A stretch of 64,000 nucleotides of DNA from Nonomuraea turcica (GTDB lineage: Bacteria; Actinomycetota; Actinomycetes; Streptosporangiales; Streptosporangiaceae): assembly GCF_030718205.1 (NCBI RefSeq), contig NZ_JAUZQF010000010.1, positions 124,001 to 188,000 of the forward strand. The letters run 5' to 3'. The position numbers were made by a program, and so were the translations under genes. A model generated the notes under the pieces. It had not been told where the DNA came from. It searched no databases and saw only the letters and a program-made list of their open reading frames with translations. Below, in pieces: positions 33,508-41,520 of the stretch (positions are counted from its first letter, which is position 1; every line of letters starts with the position of its first letter).

Positions 33508-34670
33508 GCCCCCTCCTCAGGTCCTGCGGGCTCCAGAGTGGGGACGGCGAGCACGGCCGCGACCGCCAGCGCCGCCGATGCCGCCCCGGCCAGGTACGGT
33601 AGCGCCGCCCCGAGGTCGAACAGTAACCCAGCCGCGGCCGGTCCGACGATCCGGGCGGCGGCGCCAGCCGACTGTCCCGTGCCTAGCCGCGCCCCGCGCT
33701 GCTCGGGTGGTCCTGCGGCCGCCAGGAGGCTGGAGATGGTCGGGGTGAGCAGGCCGTGCCCGGCTGCCAGCACGCAAACCGCAGCCAGGCACTGCCACCA
33801 GGTCACAGCCAGCGGGATCGCCACCATGCAAACGGCCATCGTCACCGCGCCGATCGCCGCCACCCGCGCATCGCCCCAGCGGCGGGCCAGCCAGGCCACC
33901 AATCCTGCCTGAACTGCGGCCATCGCCAGCCCGGCCGCCGCGAGCGCCAGGCCGATCGAGGTGGCGTCCCAGCCATACCGATCACGGCCGAGGAACGCCA
34001 GTGTGGTCTCCATCCCGACGAAAGTGGCCATCGCGAGGAAGCCGGTTCCGGCCAGCAGTGCCACCGGCCTGCGCAGCCCGCGGTCCGGGGTGGGCATCTG
34101 TCGACGGTCCCGCGCCGTCCGCGGACGGCGCGGCTCGGGCAGCCAGGCGAGGGCGGCGGCGAGGTTCACCGCCGCCAGCCCTGCCGCAGCGTACGCGCAC
34201 GCGGCGAACCCCAGCGGCGCCAGCGCGCCACCGAGTGCCGGCCCGATCACGAACGCCATCCCGATGGCGGCCCCCATCTGCGCCATCGCCCCGGTACGCC
34301 GCTCGGCGGGCACCGCATCGGCCAGGTACGCCTGCGCCACCGAGATGCTCCCGCCGCACGCCCCGGCCAGCGCCCGGCACGCGAGCAGCCAGGCGAGCGA
34401 GGTGGCCAGGCCGGTGAGCGCCATGGACAGGACCGACCCGGCGAGGGCCAGCAGCACCAGGGGCCGCCTGCCGTACCGGTCGGACAACCTGCCGAGCACA
34501 GGTGCGGCGACGAGCTGCGCCACCGAGTAGGCGCTCATCAACGCCCCGAACCACAGCCCGGTGGCGCCGAGATCGGCGGCGTAGAACGGCAGCGCGGGCA
34601 AGATCAGCGTGAAGCCGAGCAGATCCACGAACACCGTGGCCGAGATGATCGCCTGCGCCGAACGCCGCAT
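33504..34670 (-). CDS. MFS drug-efflux protein (TCR/Tet-like, 12 helices)
   Basis: 388 residues with about 12 hydrophobic segments. The helix 2-3 loop motif is GRLSDRYGRRPLV and motif C is GPALGGALAPLG, placing it in the DHA1 drug/H+ antiporters near TetA. Adjacent GTG and ATG starts occur; the ATG at 34670 has AAAGGGA four bases before. First gene of an operon with repressor 3 and M56-3, so it is most likely the induced effector of that signalling pair. Substrate unknown. Confidence 0.9.
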   Translation of the reverse strand: MRRSAQAIISATVFVDLLGFTLILPALPFYAADLGATGLWFGALMSAYSVAQLVAAPVLGRLSDRYGRRPLVLLALAGSVLSMALTGLATSLAWLLACRALAGACGGSISVAQAYLADAVPAERRTGAMAQMGAAIGMAFVIGPALGGALAPLGFAACAYAAAGLAAVNLAAALAWLPEPRRPRTARDRRQMPTPDRGLRRPVALLAGTGFLAMATFVGMETTLAFLGRDRYGWDATSIGLALAAAGLAMAAVQAGLVAWLARRWGDARVAAIGAVTMAVCMVAIPLAVTWWQCLAAVCVLAAGHGLLTPTISSLLAAAGPPEQRGARLGTGQSAGAAARIVGPAAAGLLFDLGAALPYLAGAASAALAVAAVLAVPTLEPAGPEEGA

Positions 34671-34708
34671 CACGTCCCTTTCTCATGGGCGGGGCGGATA
34701 AGCCACCG

Positions 34709-34742
34709 CTACTACAGTGTGTAATGCTACAGCGTGTAGTAG
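34709..34742. promoter_or_regulatory. Double BlaI operator between MFS and ccsB
   Basis: Outer arms CTACTACA (34709-34716) and TGTAGTAG (34735-34742) are perfect inverted repeats. Inside lie TACAGTGTGTA and CTACAGCGTGTAG, so the region can be read as two overlapping BlaI boxes (consensus TACTACA-TGTAGTA half-sites) serving divergent promoters. Confidence 0.75.
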
Positions 34743-34773
34743 ACGGTCCTCCGGGAAGGCGGGACAAACACTG

Positions 34774-35676
34774 ATGAGCGAGCTCATGGCCTCGCTGAGC
34801 GACATCGCCATGTTCATGGCACTGATCGGGTACGTCGTGGCATTACTCGCCTTCGCCGCCGAACAAGCCCTCGTCCGCCATCGCACCCCGGCACCTGACC
34901 TGGTCACGGCAGGCGGACCTACGCAAACAGCCGCCTCGGTACCGCCCCCGTCTGTTCTCGTGACCTCTCGCTTTGCGCCACGATGGCTGCTCGGCACCAC
35001 CGCCGTGCACGCCCTCGCCGTCACGCTTCGCGGCCTGGCCGCCGGCGCAATGCCCCTGAGTAACATGTACGAGTTCGTCGCGGCCACGGCACTGGCCGTG
35101 TCCTTCTCCTACGCCGTCCTAGCCCACCTACGTCCCGAGGCGCGCCCGCTGGGCCTGTACGTGGCAGGCGGGCTGGCGGCAGCGCTCGGCTGGGCCATTA
35201 CCAGCCTCTACACCGAGGCCGGCCCTCTCATCCCGGCACTCAAGTCCGGCTGGCTGGCCATCCATGTGACGGCCGCAGTGGCGGCCAGTGGCGCGTTCAC
35301 TTTGGGTGCCATCGCCTCCGCCCTGTTCCTGCGCGCCCACGCACGTGGCACCGTCCACGGCCTGCGTCCCGGCCAGCTGGACAAGTTGGCTCGTCGGCTG
35401 CACACGTTCGCGTTCCCGGTCTGGACGTTCGCCGTCATCGCCGGCGCGATCTGGGCAGACAGCGCCTGGGGCCGCTACTGGGGATGGGACCCCAAGGAAG
35501 TGTGGGCGTTCATCACCTGGGTGGTCTACGCCGCCTACCTGCACGCCCGCGCCACCCGCGGCTGGAGCCCGCGCCGGGTCGCGCTCATCGCCGTCACCGC
35601 CTACGCATGCCTGCTGTTCAACCTGATCGGCGTGAATCTGCTGCTGAACTCGCTGCACTCCTACGCCGGACTGTGA
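34774..35676 (+). CDS. ccsB: CcsB/ResC-type cytochrome c biogenesis protein
   Basis: 300 residues with about eight membrane spans. The haem-handling WWD-type motif WGRYWGWDPKEVWAFITW is near residues 230-247, with conserved His residues in flanking helices. Family role: System II haem export/ligation together with CcsA/ResB, which is not encoded here. The ATG at 34774 is chosen over an upstream frame start. Divergent from the MFS-blaI3 operon, sharing the double BlaI operator, so a BlaI signal may also tune cytochrome c maturation. Confidence 0.9.
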   Translation: MSELMASLSDIAMFMALIGYVVALLAFAAEQALVRHRTPAPDLVTAGGPTQTAASVPPPSVLVTSRFAPRWLLGTTAVHALAVTLRGLAAGAMPLSNMYEFVAATALAVSFSYAVLAHLRPEARPLGLYVAGGLAAALGWAITSLYTEAGPLIPALKSGWLAIHVTAAVAASGAFTLGAIASALFLRAHARGTVHGLRPGQLDKLARRLHTFAFPVWTFAVIAGAIWADSAWGRYWGWDPKEVWAFITWVVYAAYLHARATRGWSPRRVALIAVTAYACLLFNLIGVNLLLNSLHSYAGL

Positions 35677-36776
35677 CCACGCAGCATCAGCGGCACCACG
35701 AGGAAGGCGAGACCGGCGGTGAGGAACGCGGCCGTGCCGAAACCGCCGGCCACCGCTCCCACCAGCGCGACCACGCCCGGTACCGCCGGCTGCGCGATAC
35801 CCCACGACGACCCCTGGACGGCGAACCAGCGCGGCCGCTCCGACTCGGGCGCCACATCCGCGACCATGGCCTGCCAGCGGCCGAGCAGAATCCCGTTGGC
35901 GGCCGTCCAGGCCAGATAGGCGGCAATGGTGGAGGGAACGCTGTCCACCCGAGCCATGGCCAGCGCGAGTACGCCGAGCAGGACGGCCCCACCGGCCAGC
36001 GCCCGGCCGTGCGGCAGCGCGTCCACCATCCGGCGGGTGGCCCACAGCGCCACAGGGGACAGCAGCGCGGCGCCGGTGAGCGCGATCCCGGGCAGCCATG
36101 CCGGGGCGCCGCGCTGCAGCAGCACCAAGGGGATGAACATGATCACCGCGAGGTAGCCGACGGCGAACGCAGTGCTGGCGGCGGTGAGGTGCAGCAACCG
36201 CGCCGGAGGTCGCCAGCGCCGTCCGCCCTCGTCTGCGGTCATACTCTTGCCGATGTCGCGCGGCAGGAACGCGAGTGCCACTCCGCAGGCCGCCAGGCAG
36301 GTGACCGCGTCGACCACCATCAGCCACCGCACTCCGAGCGGCAGCAAGGCCGAGGCGATCAAACCAGCGATCGCGCCCGCCGCCACCAGCGCGCTGCCCA
36401 GCAGCGCGTACAGCCGTTGGCGCTGCTCTCCTACGGCCACCTGCGCCACCAGTTCCTGGGACGCCGGCTCGTAAATCTCAAAAGCCAGGCCCACCAGGGC
36501 GACGGCGACCAGGATCTGCGCCGGTGTCCGCGCGGCTGACAGGGCCACCAGTGAGAGCCCCGTCGCACCCAGCCCGACCGCGACCACCACCCGCGGCGAC
36601 AGCCGATCCAGCAGCAGCGCCCCGCCCCATCGTGAGATCAGCGCCGCGACTCCGAAGACGGCAAGAGCGACGGGAGCCAGCTCGGGGCCCGCGAACACGG
36701 CGAGGAAGGCCAGCGCGTACGCACCCAGCTGGTTGAGGATCCGCACCCACAACAGCGCCTTGGCCGATCTCGGCAC
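35661..36776 (-). CDS. MFS transporter
   Basis: 371 residues from GTG at 36776 (GGGAGC upstream), with about 12 hydrophobic segments. Helices 1-2 read NQLGAYALAFLAVFAGPELAP, and the helix 2-3 loop has RWGGALLLDRLSPRVV. Related to the MFS copies at 42570 and 47175, with similar 'RWG/DRLG' loops. The 3' end overlaps ccsB by 16 bases (convergent). Substrate unknown. Confidence 0.85.
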   Translation of the reverse strand: MPRSAKALLWVRILNQLGAYALAFLAVFAGPELAPVALAVFGVAALISRWGGALLLDRLSPRVVVAVGLGATGLSLVALSAARTPAQILVAVALVGLAFEIYEPASQELVAQVAVGEQRQRLYALLGSALVAAGAIAGLIASALLPLGVRWLMVVDAVTCLAACGVALAFLPRDIGKSMTADEGGRRWRPPARLLHLTAASTAFAVGYLAVIMFIPLVLLQRGAPAWLPGIALTGAALLSPVALWATRRMVDALPHGRALAGGAVLLGVLALAMARVDSVPSTIAAYLAWTAANGILLGRWQAMVADVAPESERPRWFAVQGSSWGIAQPAVPGVVALVGAVAGGFGTAAFLTAGLAFLVVPLMLRGHSPA

Positions 36777-36875
36777 GTTTTGCTCCCATCGTCGAAGTGA
36801 ACACCTCAGGGTGCCATGCGCCGGGCTTGTACCTGACGCGACGTCACGGCATAGCGTCCTCGACAGGTGATCGAT

Positions 36876-36995
36876 ATGACCGAACGGCGCTGGAAGATCG
36901 GCGAGCTCAGTCGGTTGCTCCTGCACAGCGCGATCGTGGGATCAAGCGGACATCGCGAGGACGAGCCAAGGCTGTCAGGATGCCGTACGAACTGA
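36876..36995 (+). pseudogene. MerR-family regulator stub
   Basis: ATG-started frame of 39 codons. The first part, RRWKIGELSRLLLHS, matches the first helix of MerR-type HTH regulators; homology then stops. A TGACG-CGA-CGTCA inverted repeat at 36834-36846 upstream resembles MerR operator/promoter spacers in actinobacteria. The rest of the 406-base interval 36777-37182 shows no other gene. Short match, so tentative. Confidence 0.4.
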
Positions 36996-37182
36996 TCCCA
37001 AACCTTGGCTACGTGATCAGGCCGTTAGGTGGGTGTCCACCCCACGCGCCGCCCACCAGAAGCCGCCGGGTGGCTCTTGCGCGAGCTGCCCGGTGTCGGC
37101 AGCGACTTGCAGGCCGTTCCTATGACCCCATGCCGGTGCCCGGTGACCCGACACCGGCATGACGCCATGAAGGTGACTGTCG

Positions 37183-37800
37183 TCAGGTCTCCGCATCGCC
37201 GGCGCGTCGCCGACCTGTCAGGAAGACGACCACGCCAACGATGAGCACGAGGGCGGCCACCACGAGCAGGACGATAAAGCTTGTCGCGCCGCCGTTGCCG
37301 GCGGAGTCGGCCGCCGCCGGGGTAGTCGTGACCTGATCCGGCGATGACGGAAGCGGCGAGGCCGGGCTCTGAGTCGGCGAAGCCTCGGCACTGTCCGTCT
37401 CCGACGGGGAGGGCTCAGGCGTGGGAGCATTGAGCGTGAAGTGGAGCTCCTCGGCGACGGGATGGCCATCGGCGGAGACCACCCGGAACGCGATCGCGTA
37501 GCGGCCGTTGGCCAGGTCCGGCTTCAACGCCTGTGTCACGGTCTCGCCCTCGACCTGCGGCTTGCCATCGGCCACCTTCGCGCCGCCCGGACCCGTGACG
37601 ACCACGGTGGCGTATCTGGCGTTGATGTCCTCGCTGAACACGAGCTCGATGCTGGAGATGTTCTCCTTCACGGTCGAGCCGTCCTTGGGATCGCTGGACT
37701 TGAGCGCGGCGTGCGCGACTGCCGGGCCGCCGACGCTTACGGCTGTGAGCATGATCGCCATCAGGACGAGAAGACGGCTGAATAGGGGTCGGTATGTCAT
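37183..37800 (-). CDS. copC: CopC-domain copper-binding protein, membrane anchored
   Basis: 205 residues. The signal peptide ends AVA-HAAL, leaving a mature N-terminal His, which is the Cu(II) ligand in CopC. The domain carries SSDPKDGSTV and SADGHPVAEELHFTL (Asp/His ligands). A Pro/Ser/Thr-rich linker, one membrane span (about 175-197) and a basic tail follow. Extracytoplasmic copper carrier. It lies 80 bases downstream of the DyP peroxidase and is probably in the same transcription unit as PCu(A)C. Confidence 0.92.
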   Translation of the reverse strand: MTYRPLFSRLLVLMAIMLTAVSVGGPAVAHAALKSSDPKDGSTVKENISSIELVFSEDINARYATVVVTGPGGAKVADGKPQVEGETVTQALKPDLANGRYAIAFRVVSADGHPVAEELHFTLNAPTPEPSPSETDSAEASPTQSPASPLPSSPDQVTTTPAAADSAGNGGATSFIVLLVVAALVLIVGVVVFLTGRRRAGDAET

Positions 37801-37880
37801 GGTGAACCTCTTCAAAGGCGGGGTGTGGCCAGGCGGGCGATGCGGCCCCGTCGGTGCTTCCTTTGTCTCGCCCTCGATGC

Positions 37881-39119
37881 TCATGTCAGCAGGGTCTCTC
37901 CGATCCAGCCGCCGGGCGCGCAGCCCGGCGGGATGGCGAAAACGGCCGAGCCGATCGGGGTGGTCCACTCGTTCAGCAGGTCCGCCTCGTCCAGCCGCCG
38001 CTGGATGGGGACAAACTGGCGGGTCACGTCGGCTTGAAAAGAGGCGAACAGCAGGCCGGAGTCGGCCTTGCCGTCCGCGCTGATGCCTTCGTCGTAGTTG
38101 TAGACGCGGCGCAGGATCCGCAGGCTGGGATCGTTGACGCGGGCACGGCGGATGTGGGCGTACTCGGAGATGACAGGGAAGCCGGCGGCGGTGAGCCGGC
38201 TGAAGTCCGGCTCGTCCTGCTCCCGTTTACCGGTCAGCGGAGCCCCATCTGCCAGGCGGCGGCCGATGGTGAACTCCTTGGCGACGGTGTCGGCGGCATC
38301 CCATGTCTCCAGTTCGGCTCTGATGCGTCTGAGCACCAGCGTGGTGCCGCCGTGAAACCAGCCGCCCGTGGCCCAGACGGCTCGCTCGAAGTCGGCAGTG
38401 CCGGGGGTGGGGTTCACGGTTCCGTCCAGCTGACCCATGACGTTGCGTTGCGTCATGTCACCCGGCTGGGAGTGGGCGGCCCGCCGGAACCCGCGCTGGG
38501 TCCAGCGGACTTGTGTGAACGACCGGGCGTCCTTGACGATCATTCGTAGCGCGTGGCTGACGGTCAGCGGATCGTCGGCGCAGACCTGCGCCAGCAGGTC
38601 GCCGCCGGACCAGCGGGGCTGCAGCTTGTCCACGGTGAAGGCAGGCAGGGCGCGTACCGATTCCGGGCGTCGATCGGACAGCCCGGCCGCTTCGAACAGG
38701 CCTGGGCCGAAGCCGAACGTGACGGTCAGGCGGGCGGGCAGGTTCGCCAGATGCGGCTCGGTGTCGGCGAGTGCGGGTTGTCCCTGGGTGAGACGGCGGG
38801 CGTCGTCGGTCAGCAGGCGCATCATGCGCGACAAGGCCTCGCGATCGACGTCGCCGCGTAGGGCGAAGGCGACGAATGCGGCGTGCGCCTGCGGCGGGGT
38901 GGCGATGCCTGCCTGATGCGGGCCGTGGAACGGCTCGACGGCCGTTCCATCGACAGTTGGGGCGGTCGTCGATGCCCGCACCGGCTCGACCTGGTGGGCG
39001 GAACGGTCGACCGCTGCGCCGCCGGCTGCGGTGACCGCACCCGCCGCCAGCACCGTGCCCCCGGTCAGCAGGCCACGCCTGCTGAGACCGGACGTGGACG
39101 TGTTCGGTCGGTCAGCCAT
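37881..39119 (-). CDS. efeB: Tat-exported DyP-type peroxidase (EfeB-like)
   Basis: 412 residues. A Tat signal (SRRGLLTG) is followed by a ferredoxin-like double domain. Catalytic GxxDG occurs as GQLDG (Asp232), the proximal haem His is in EYAHIRRARV (His322), and the ILRRVYNYD block is present. Family role: haem peroxidase/deferrochelatase working on the outer face of the membrane. EfeO and EfeU partners are absent; instead it sits between PCu(A)C (8-base overlap) and CopC, a grouping known in actinobacteria and pointing to copper rather than iron traffic. Confidence 0.93.
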   Translation of the reverse strand: MADRPNTSTSGLSRRGLLTGGTVLAAGAVTAAGGAAVDRSAHQVEPVRASTTAPTVDGTAVEPFHGPHQAGIATPPQAHAAFVAFALRGDVDREALSRMMRLLTDDARRLTQGQPALADTEPHLANLPARLTVTFGFGPGLFEAAGLSDRRPESVRALPAFTVDKLQPRWSGGDLLAQVCADDPLTVSHALRMIVKDARSFTQVRWTQRGFRRAAHSQPGDMTQRNVMGQLDGTVNPTPGTADFERAVWATGGWFHGGTTLVLRRIRAELETWDAADTVAKEFTIGRRLADGAPLTGKREQDEPDFSRLTAAGFPVISEYAHIRRARVNDPSLRILRRVYNYDEGISADGKADSGLLFASFQADVTRQFVPIQRRLDEADLLNEWTTPIGSAVFAIPPGCAPGGWIGETLLT

Positions 39120-39672
39120 CGCTGCCGCCCATGTCCATGCCCGGCTGGTAGTCCTCCTTCGCGCCGGCGAAATCCTTGCCCAGCGCGGTGAAGGCGAACG
39201 TGCCGCCGTCGGCGAGAGTGAGCGTGAAGGAGATCTGGGCGCCCGGCTTCACTTCCTCGGCCAGGCCGACGAGCATGATGTGGTCGCCGCCCGGCTGCAG
39301 CGTGAGGGAGCCGCGGGCGGGGATCACGAACCCGCCCTTCTTCGGCTGCATCACCATCTTGCCCTTGGCCTCCACTACCTCGTGCAGTTCGACCTTCGGG
39401 GACAGAGGGCTGGTGCCGGAGACCACGGTGATGTCGGCGTCGGAGTTGTTGACCAGGGTGCCGAAGGCGGCGGTCATCCCTTTATTGCTCTTCTTGGCGG
39501 TCTTGACCCAGGGGTCGGTGATGGCGAGCGCCGCCGCGCCGGCGGGGCGAGTGGGGGAAGCGGACGGGGTGGCGACGGCGGCCGCCGGAGCCGCTTGCGG
39601 GGTGGTGCCGCAGGCGGACAGCGCCGCCGCCGCGGCCATGCTGAGGACGACGATGGTCGTACGGGAGGACAT
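39112..39672 (-). CDS. PCu(A)C-type copper chaperone lipoprotein
   Basis: 186 residues from the ATG at 39672. The lipobox is ALSACGT. The cupredoxin-like domain has the His/Met Cu(I) set: VELHEVVEAKGKMVMQP (His and Met) and PGGDHIML (His-x-Met). Known role: extracytoplasmic Cu(I) delivery to cytochrome oxidase CuA. First gene of the PCu(A)C - DyP - CopC cluster, overlapping the peroxidase gene by 8 bases. Ends in a Met/Asp-rich tail. Confidence 0.93.
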   Translation of the reverse strand: MSSRTTIVVLSMAAAAALSACGTTPQAAPAAAVATPSASPTRPAGAAALAITDPWVKTAKKSNKGMTAAFGTLVNNSDADITVVSGTSPLSPKVELHEVVEAKGKMVMQPKKGGFVIPARGSLTLQPGGDHIMLVGLAEEVKPGAQISFTLTLADGGTFAFTALGKDFAGAKEDYQPGMDMGGSDG

Positions 39673-39789
39673 CAAAGGGGCCTTTCTTCATGCCACTGCT
39701 CTGCATTCGATCCGGTCCGGAAAACACCGGGTACACCCCGTTACGAAGGGGTGGGAGAAAGATCGCGAAATGGCCGCGCTGCGACTGGG

Positions 39790-40362
39790 TCAGGCGGCGT
39801 GCGTGCAGATGGCGATGGGAGGGCCCCGCCTGCTCAGCTCGTGTTCGATCAGGGCAGAGCGCAGGATCGCAGGCTGGTGGACAGGCGTGAAGATCGGCTC
39901 GTGACCCGCCGGATCGATGAGAACGACCACGGCGATGCGCAGTCGTGCGGCCAGCCGGCGCAGCAGCGACCACAACAGCGTCTCGCCTCGCGACAGCCAG
40001 ATCGAAGTGAGAGCAATGGCCCAGCCGTGCATGATCAGCATGCCGAGGCTGGGCACGAGCGACGTGTGGGGATGCTCCGCGTGGCCTATTGCCTCCCCCA
40101 CGGCCTGCGTCGTGGAGAACAGCAGGTGTAACGCCACCTGGGTGAGCGACAGTGCGGCCACGATCGCGGTCAGGGAGCGCTCACGACCTGCCAGCAGGCA
40201 GGCGGGAAGGAAGGAGACGACCAGCGCCGCCAGCGCGGACCCGAGCGACACGGAGCCGCCGCCGAGGACGTGTGCCAGACCGCTCAACGCGAGTGCCACC
40301 ACGCTGAACGCCGCGGCGCGCAGGGCACGCAGCGGGGCGAGGGCTGAGGTGGCGGCTGGCAT
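39790..40362 (-). CDS. Integral membrane protein of unknown function
   Basis: 190 residues from the ATG at 40362, with four or five hydrophobic segments (about 10-32, 36-58, 60-80 and 100-120) and a long amphipathic C-terminal part. His residues lie in a loop (GHAEHPHTS), and LGMLIMHGWAIALT is reminiscent of small membrane proteins next to copper genes. I do not recognise a named family. It lies 117 bases upstream of PCu(A)C on the same strand and may be co-transcribed. Confidence 0.65.
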   Translation of the reverse strand: MPAATSALAPLRALRAAAFSVVALALSGLAHVLGGGSVSLGSALAALVVSFLPACLLAGRERSLTAIVAALSLTQVALHLLFSTTQAVGEAIGHAEHPHTSLVPSLGMLIMHGWAIALTSIWLSRGETLLWSLLRRLAARLRIAVVVLIDPAGHEPIFTPVHQPAILRSALIEHELSRRGPPIAICTHAA

Positions 40363-40454
40363 GGCAGCGCCATCGTACCGTGATCCTCCGCCAGTCCCCC
40401 GATTCGCCCAGAGCCGATGGCAGGTCTCCGTACAGGGCCGGTCTACGGCCATGG

Positions 40455-40985
40455 TCAGTCCAGTCGGTCGGCGATGGTCGCCAGCTCTTCGCCCTGTTCA
40501 CGGACAATCCGATCGGCCAGCAGGCGCGTCGGCTCGTGCTTGCCCGACGTCTGGACCTCCTTGGCCATATGGATGCCGTGTTCGAGGTGCCTGGACAGCA
40601 CCGTCAGCCATCCACGGTCGAAACCGGGCCCGGCCCGCAGTTCGGTGGCCTCCTGTGAGGGCTCTTCCGCGGGCACCGGCTGCTGCCAGGACTTCAACCA
40701 TTCGGACATCTTCTGGATGTCGGCCTGCTCGGCGGCGATGAGCTTCTTGCTCAGCTCCCGCACGTACGAGCTGCTGCTCCGGTCGGCCGCAAGCTCGGCC
40801 AACTGGATGGTTTGACGGTGATGAATGATCATTTGCTGGTTGAACCGCACATCCGCCTGGTCGTAGCCGGCCGATGTGTCCGCCGCCGCGGCGCATCCCG
40901 CCACTGCCAGCAGACCCAGCAGCGTGACGACCGCCGTCCACACACGCATGTACGGGGATACGCCGAGCGTCGCGGCCCGGTTCAT
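40455..40985 (-). CDS. DUF305 lipoprotein, copy 2
   Basis: 176 residues. Signal with lipobox LLAVAGCAA. Two DUF305 half-repeats with HH/H motifs (MIIHHRQTIQLAELA and LSRHLEHGIHMAKE). It is shorter in the linker and lacks the Met/His-rich insert of the copy at 3032. A GTG/ATG start pair occurs; a later Met at 40949 would shorten the signal. Presumed extracytoplasmic, copper-associated, function unproven. Divergent from the His-rich small protein at 41068. Confidence 0.88.
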   Translation of the reverse strand: MNRAATLGVSPYMRVWTAVVTLLGLLAVAGCAAAADTSAGYDQADVRFNQQMIIHHRQTIQLAELAADRSSSSYVRELSKKLIAAEQADIQKMSEWLKSWQQPVPAEEPSQEATELRAGPGFDRGWLTVLSRHLEHGIHMAKEVQTSGKHEPTRLLADRIVREQGEELATIADRLD

Positions 40986-41067
40986 CACACCAGGCCAAGC
41001 GTCCTCCTGTTGCCATACCCCGATGGAGGATGCCCCGTACGTCCGCTGTTACGATCTGTAATCAGTC

Positions 41068-41445
41068 ATGTACGTACGGGGAAGAGTGGGGAATTGGCCA
41101 CGCTGGCTGGCGTGGCATTCCGTGCTGCTTGGCCTGCTGGTGATCGCCCATCTCTGGGCGCATGCGAGAGCTGCGGAGGAAGAGCCTTTCGGGCCAGCGG
41201 GGTCGGTCGTCATCGAACACGGACACGACCACGATCACCACGTCGATCACGCCCATGGGGGCACCTTCCTGCTGCCCGCCGCCAAGTCCGCCTTCCTCAA
41301 GGCGATGCCGTTGCGCGCGCCCCTGCCACCCGCCGAGTCTCCCCCGGCGACCGAGCCTCACATGAAACCCCCGGAGCACATCCCGAAATGCGGCCACCGC
41401 GAGCGAGCCGTCCGGAATCACACGCTCGAGGTCTATCGACCCTGA
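41068..41445 (+). CDS. His-rich small membrane/exported protein
   Basis: 125 residues. A hydrophobic N-terminal segment (about 14-32, WHSVLLGLLVIAHLWAHARA) is followed by an acidic stretch and the metal-binding-looking EHGHDHDHHVDHAHGG. A Pro-rich tail with a single Cys follows. No recognised family; it resembles small accessory proteins with His tracts in copper/zinc islands. TTAC-N5-GTAA at 41050-41062 lies just upstream. Confidence 0.65.
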   Translation: MYVRGRVGNWPRWLAWHSVLLGLLVIAHLWAHARAAEEEPFGPAGSVVIEHGHDHDHHVDHAHGGTFLLPAAKSAFLKAMPLRAPLPPAESPPATEPHMKPPEHIPKCGHRERAVRNHTLEVYRP

Positions 41446-41520
41446 GGACATGCATGCACCAGGTCTGTCCTCAGTTGGTAGCGTCCCGCGCCCGCCCGCG
41501 GGAGAGAGCGCGTCGTCGTC

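Noticed and set aside
36797..37162. 121-residue plus-strand frame upstream of copC
   Set aside because: No recognisable domain; the MerR-like start in another frame explains the region better.
41065..41080. GTCATGTACGTACG resembling the shared element
   Set aside because: It spans the start codon of the His-rich protein and lacks the ATGTA arm at the right distance.
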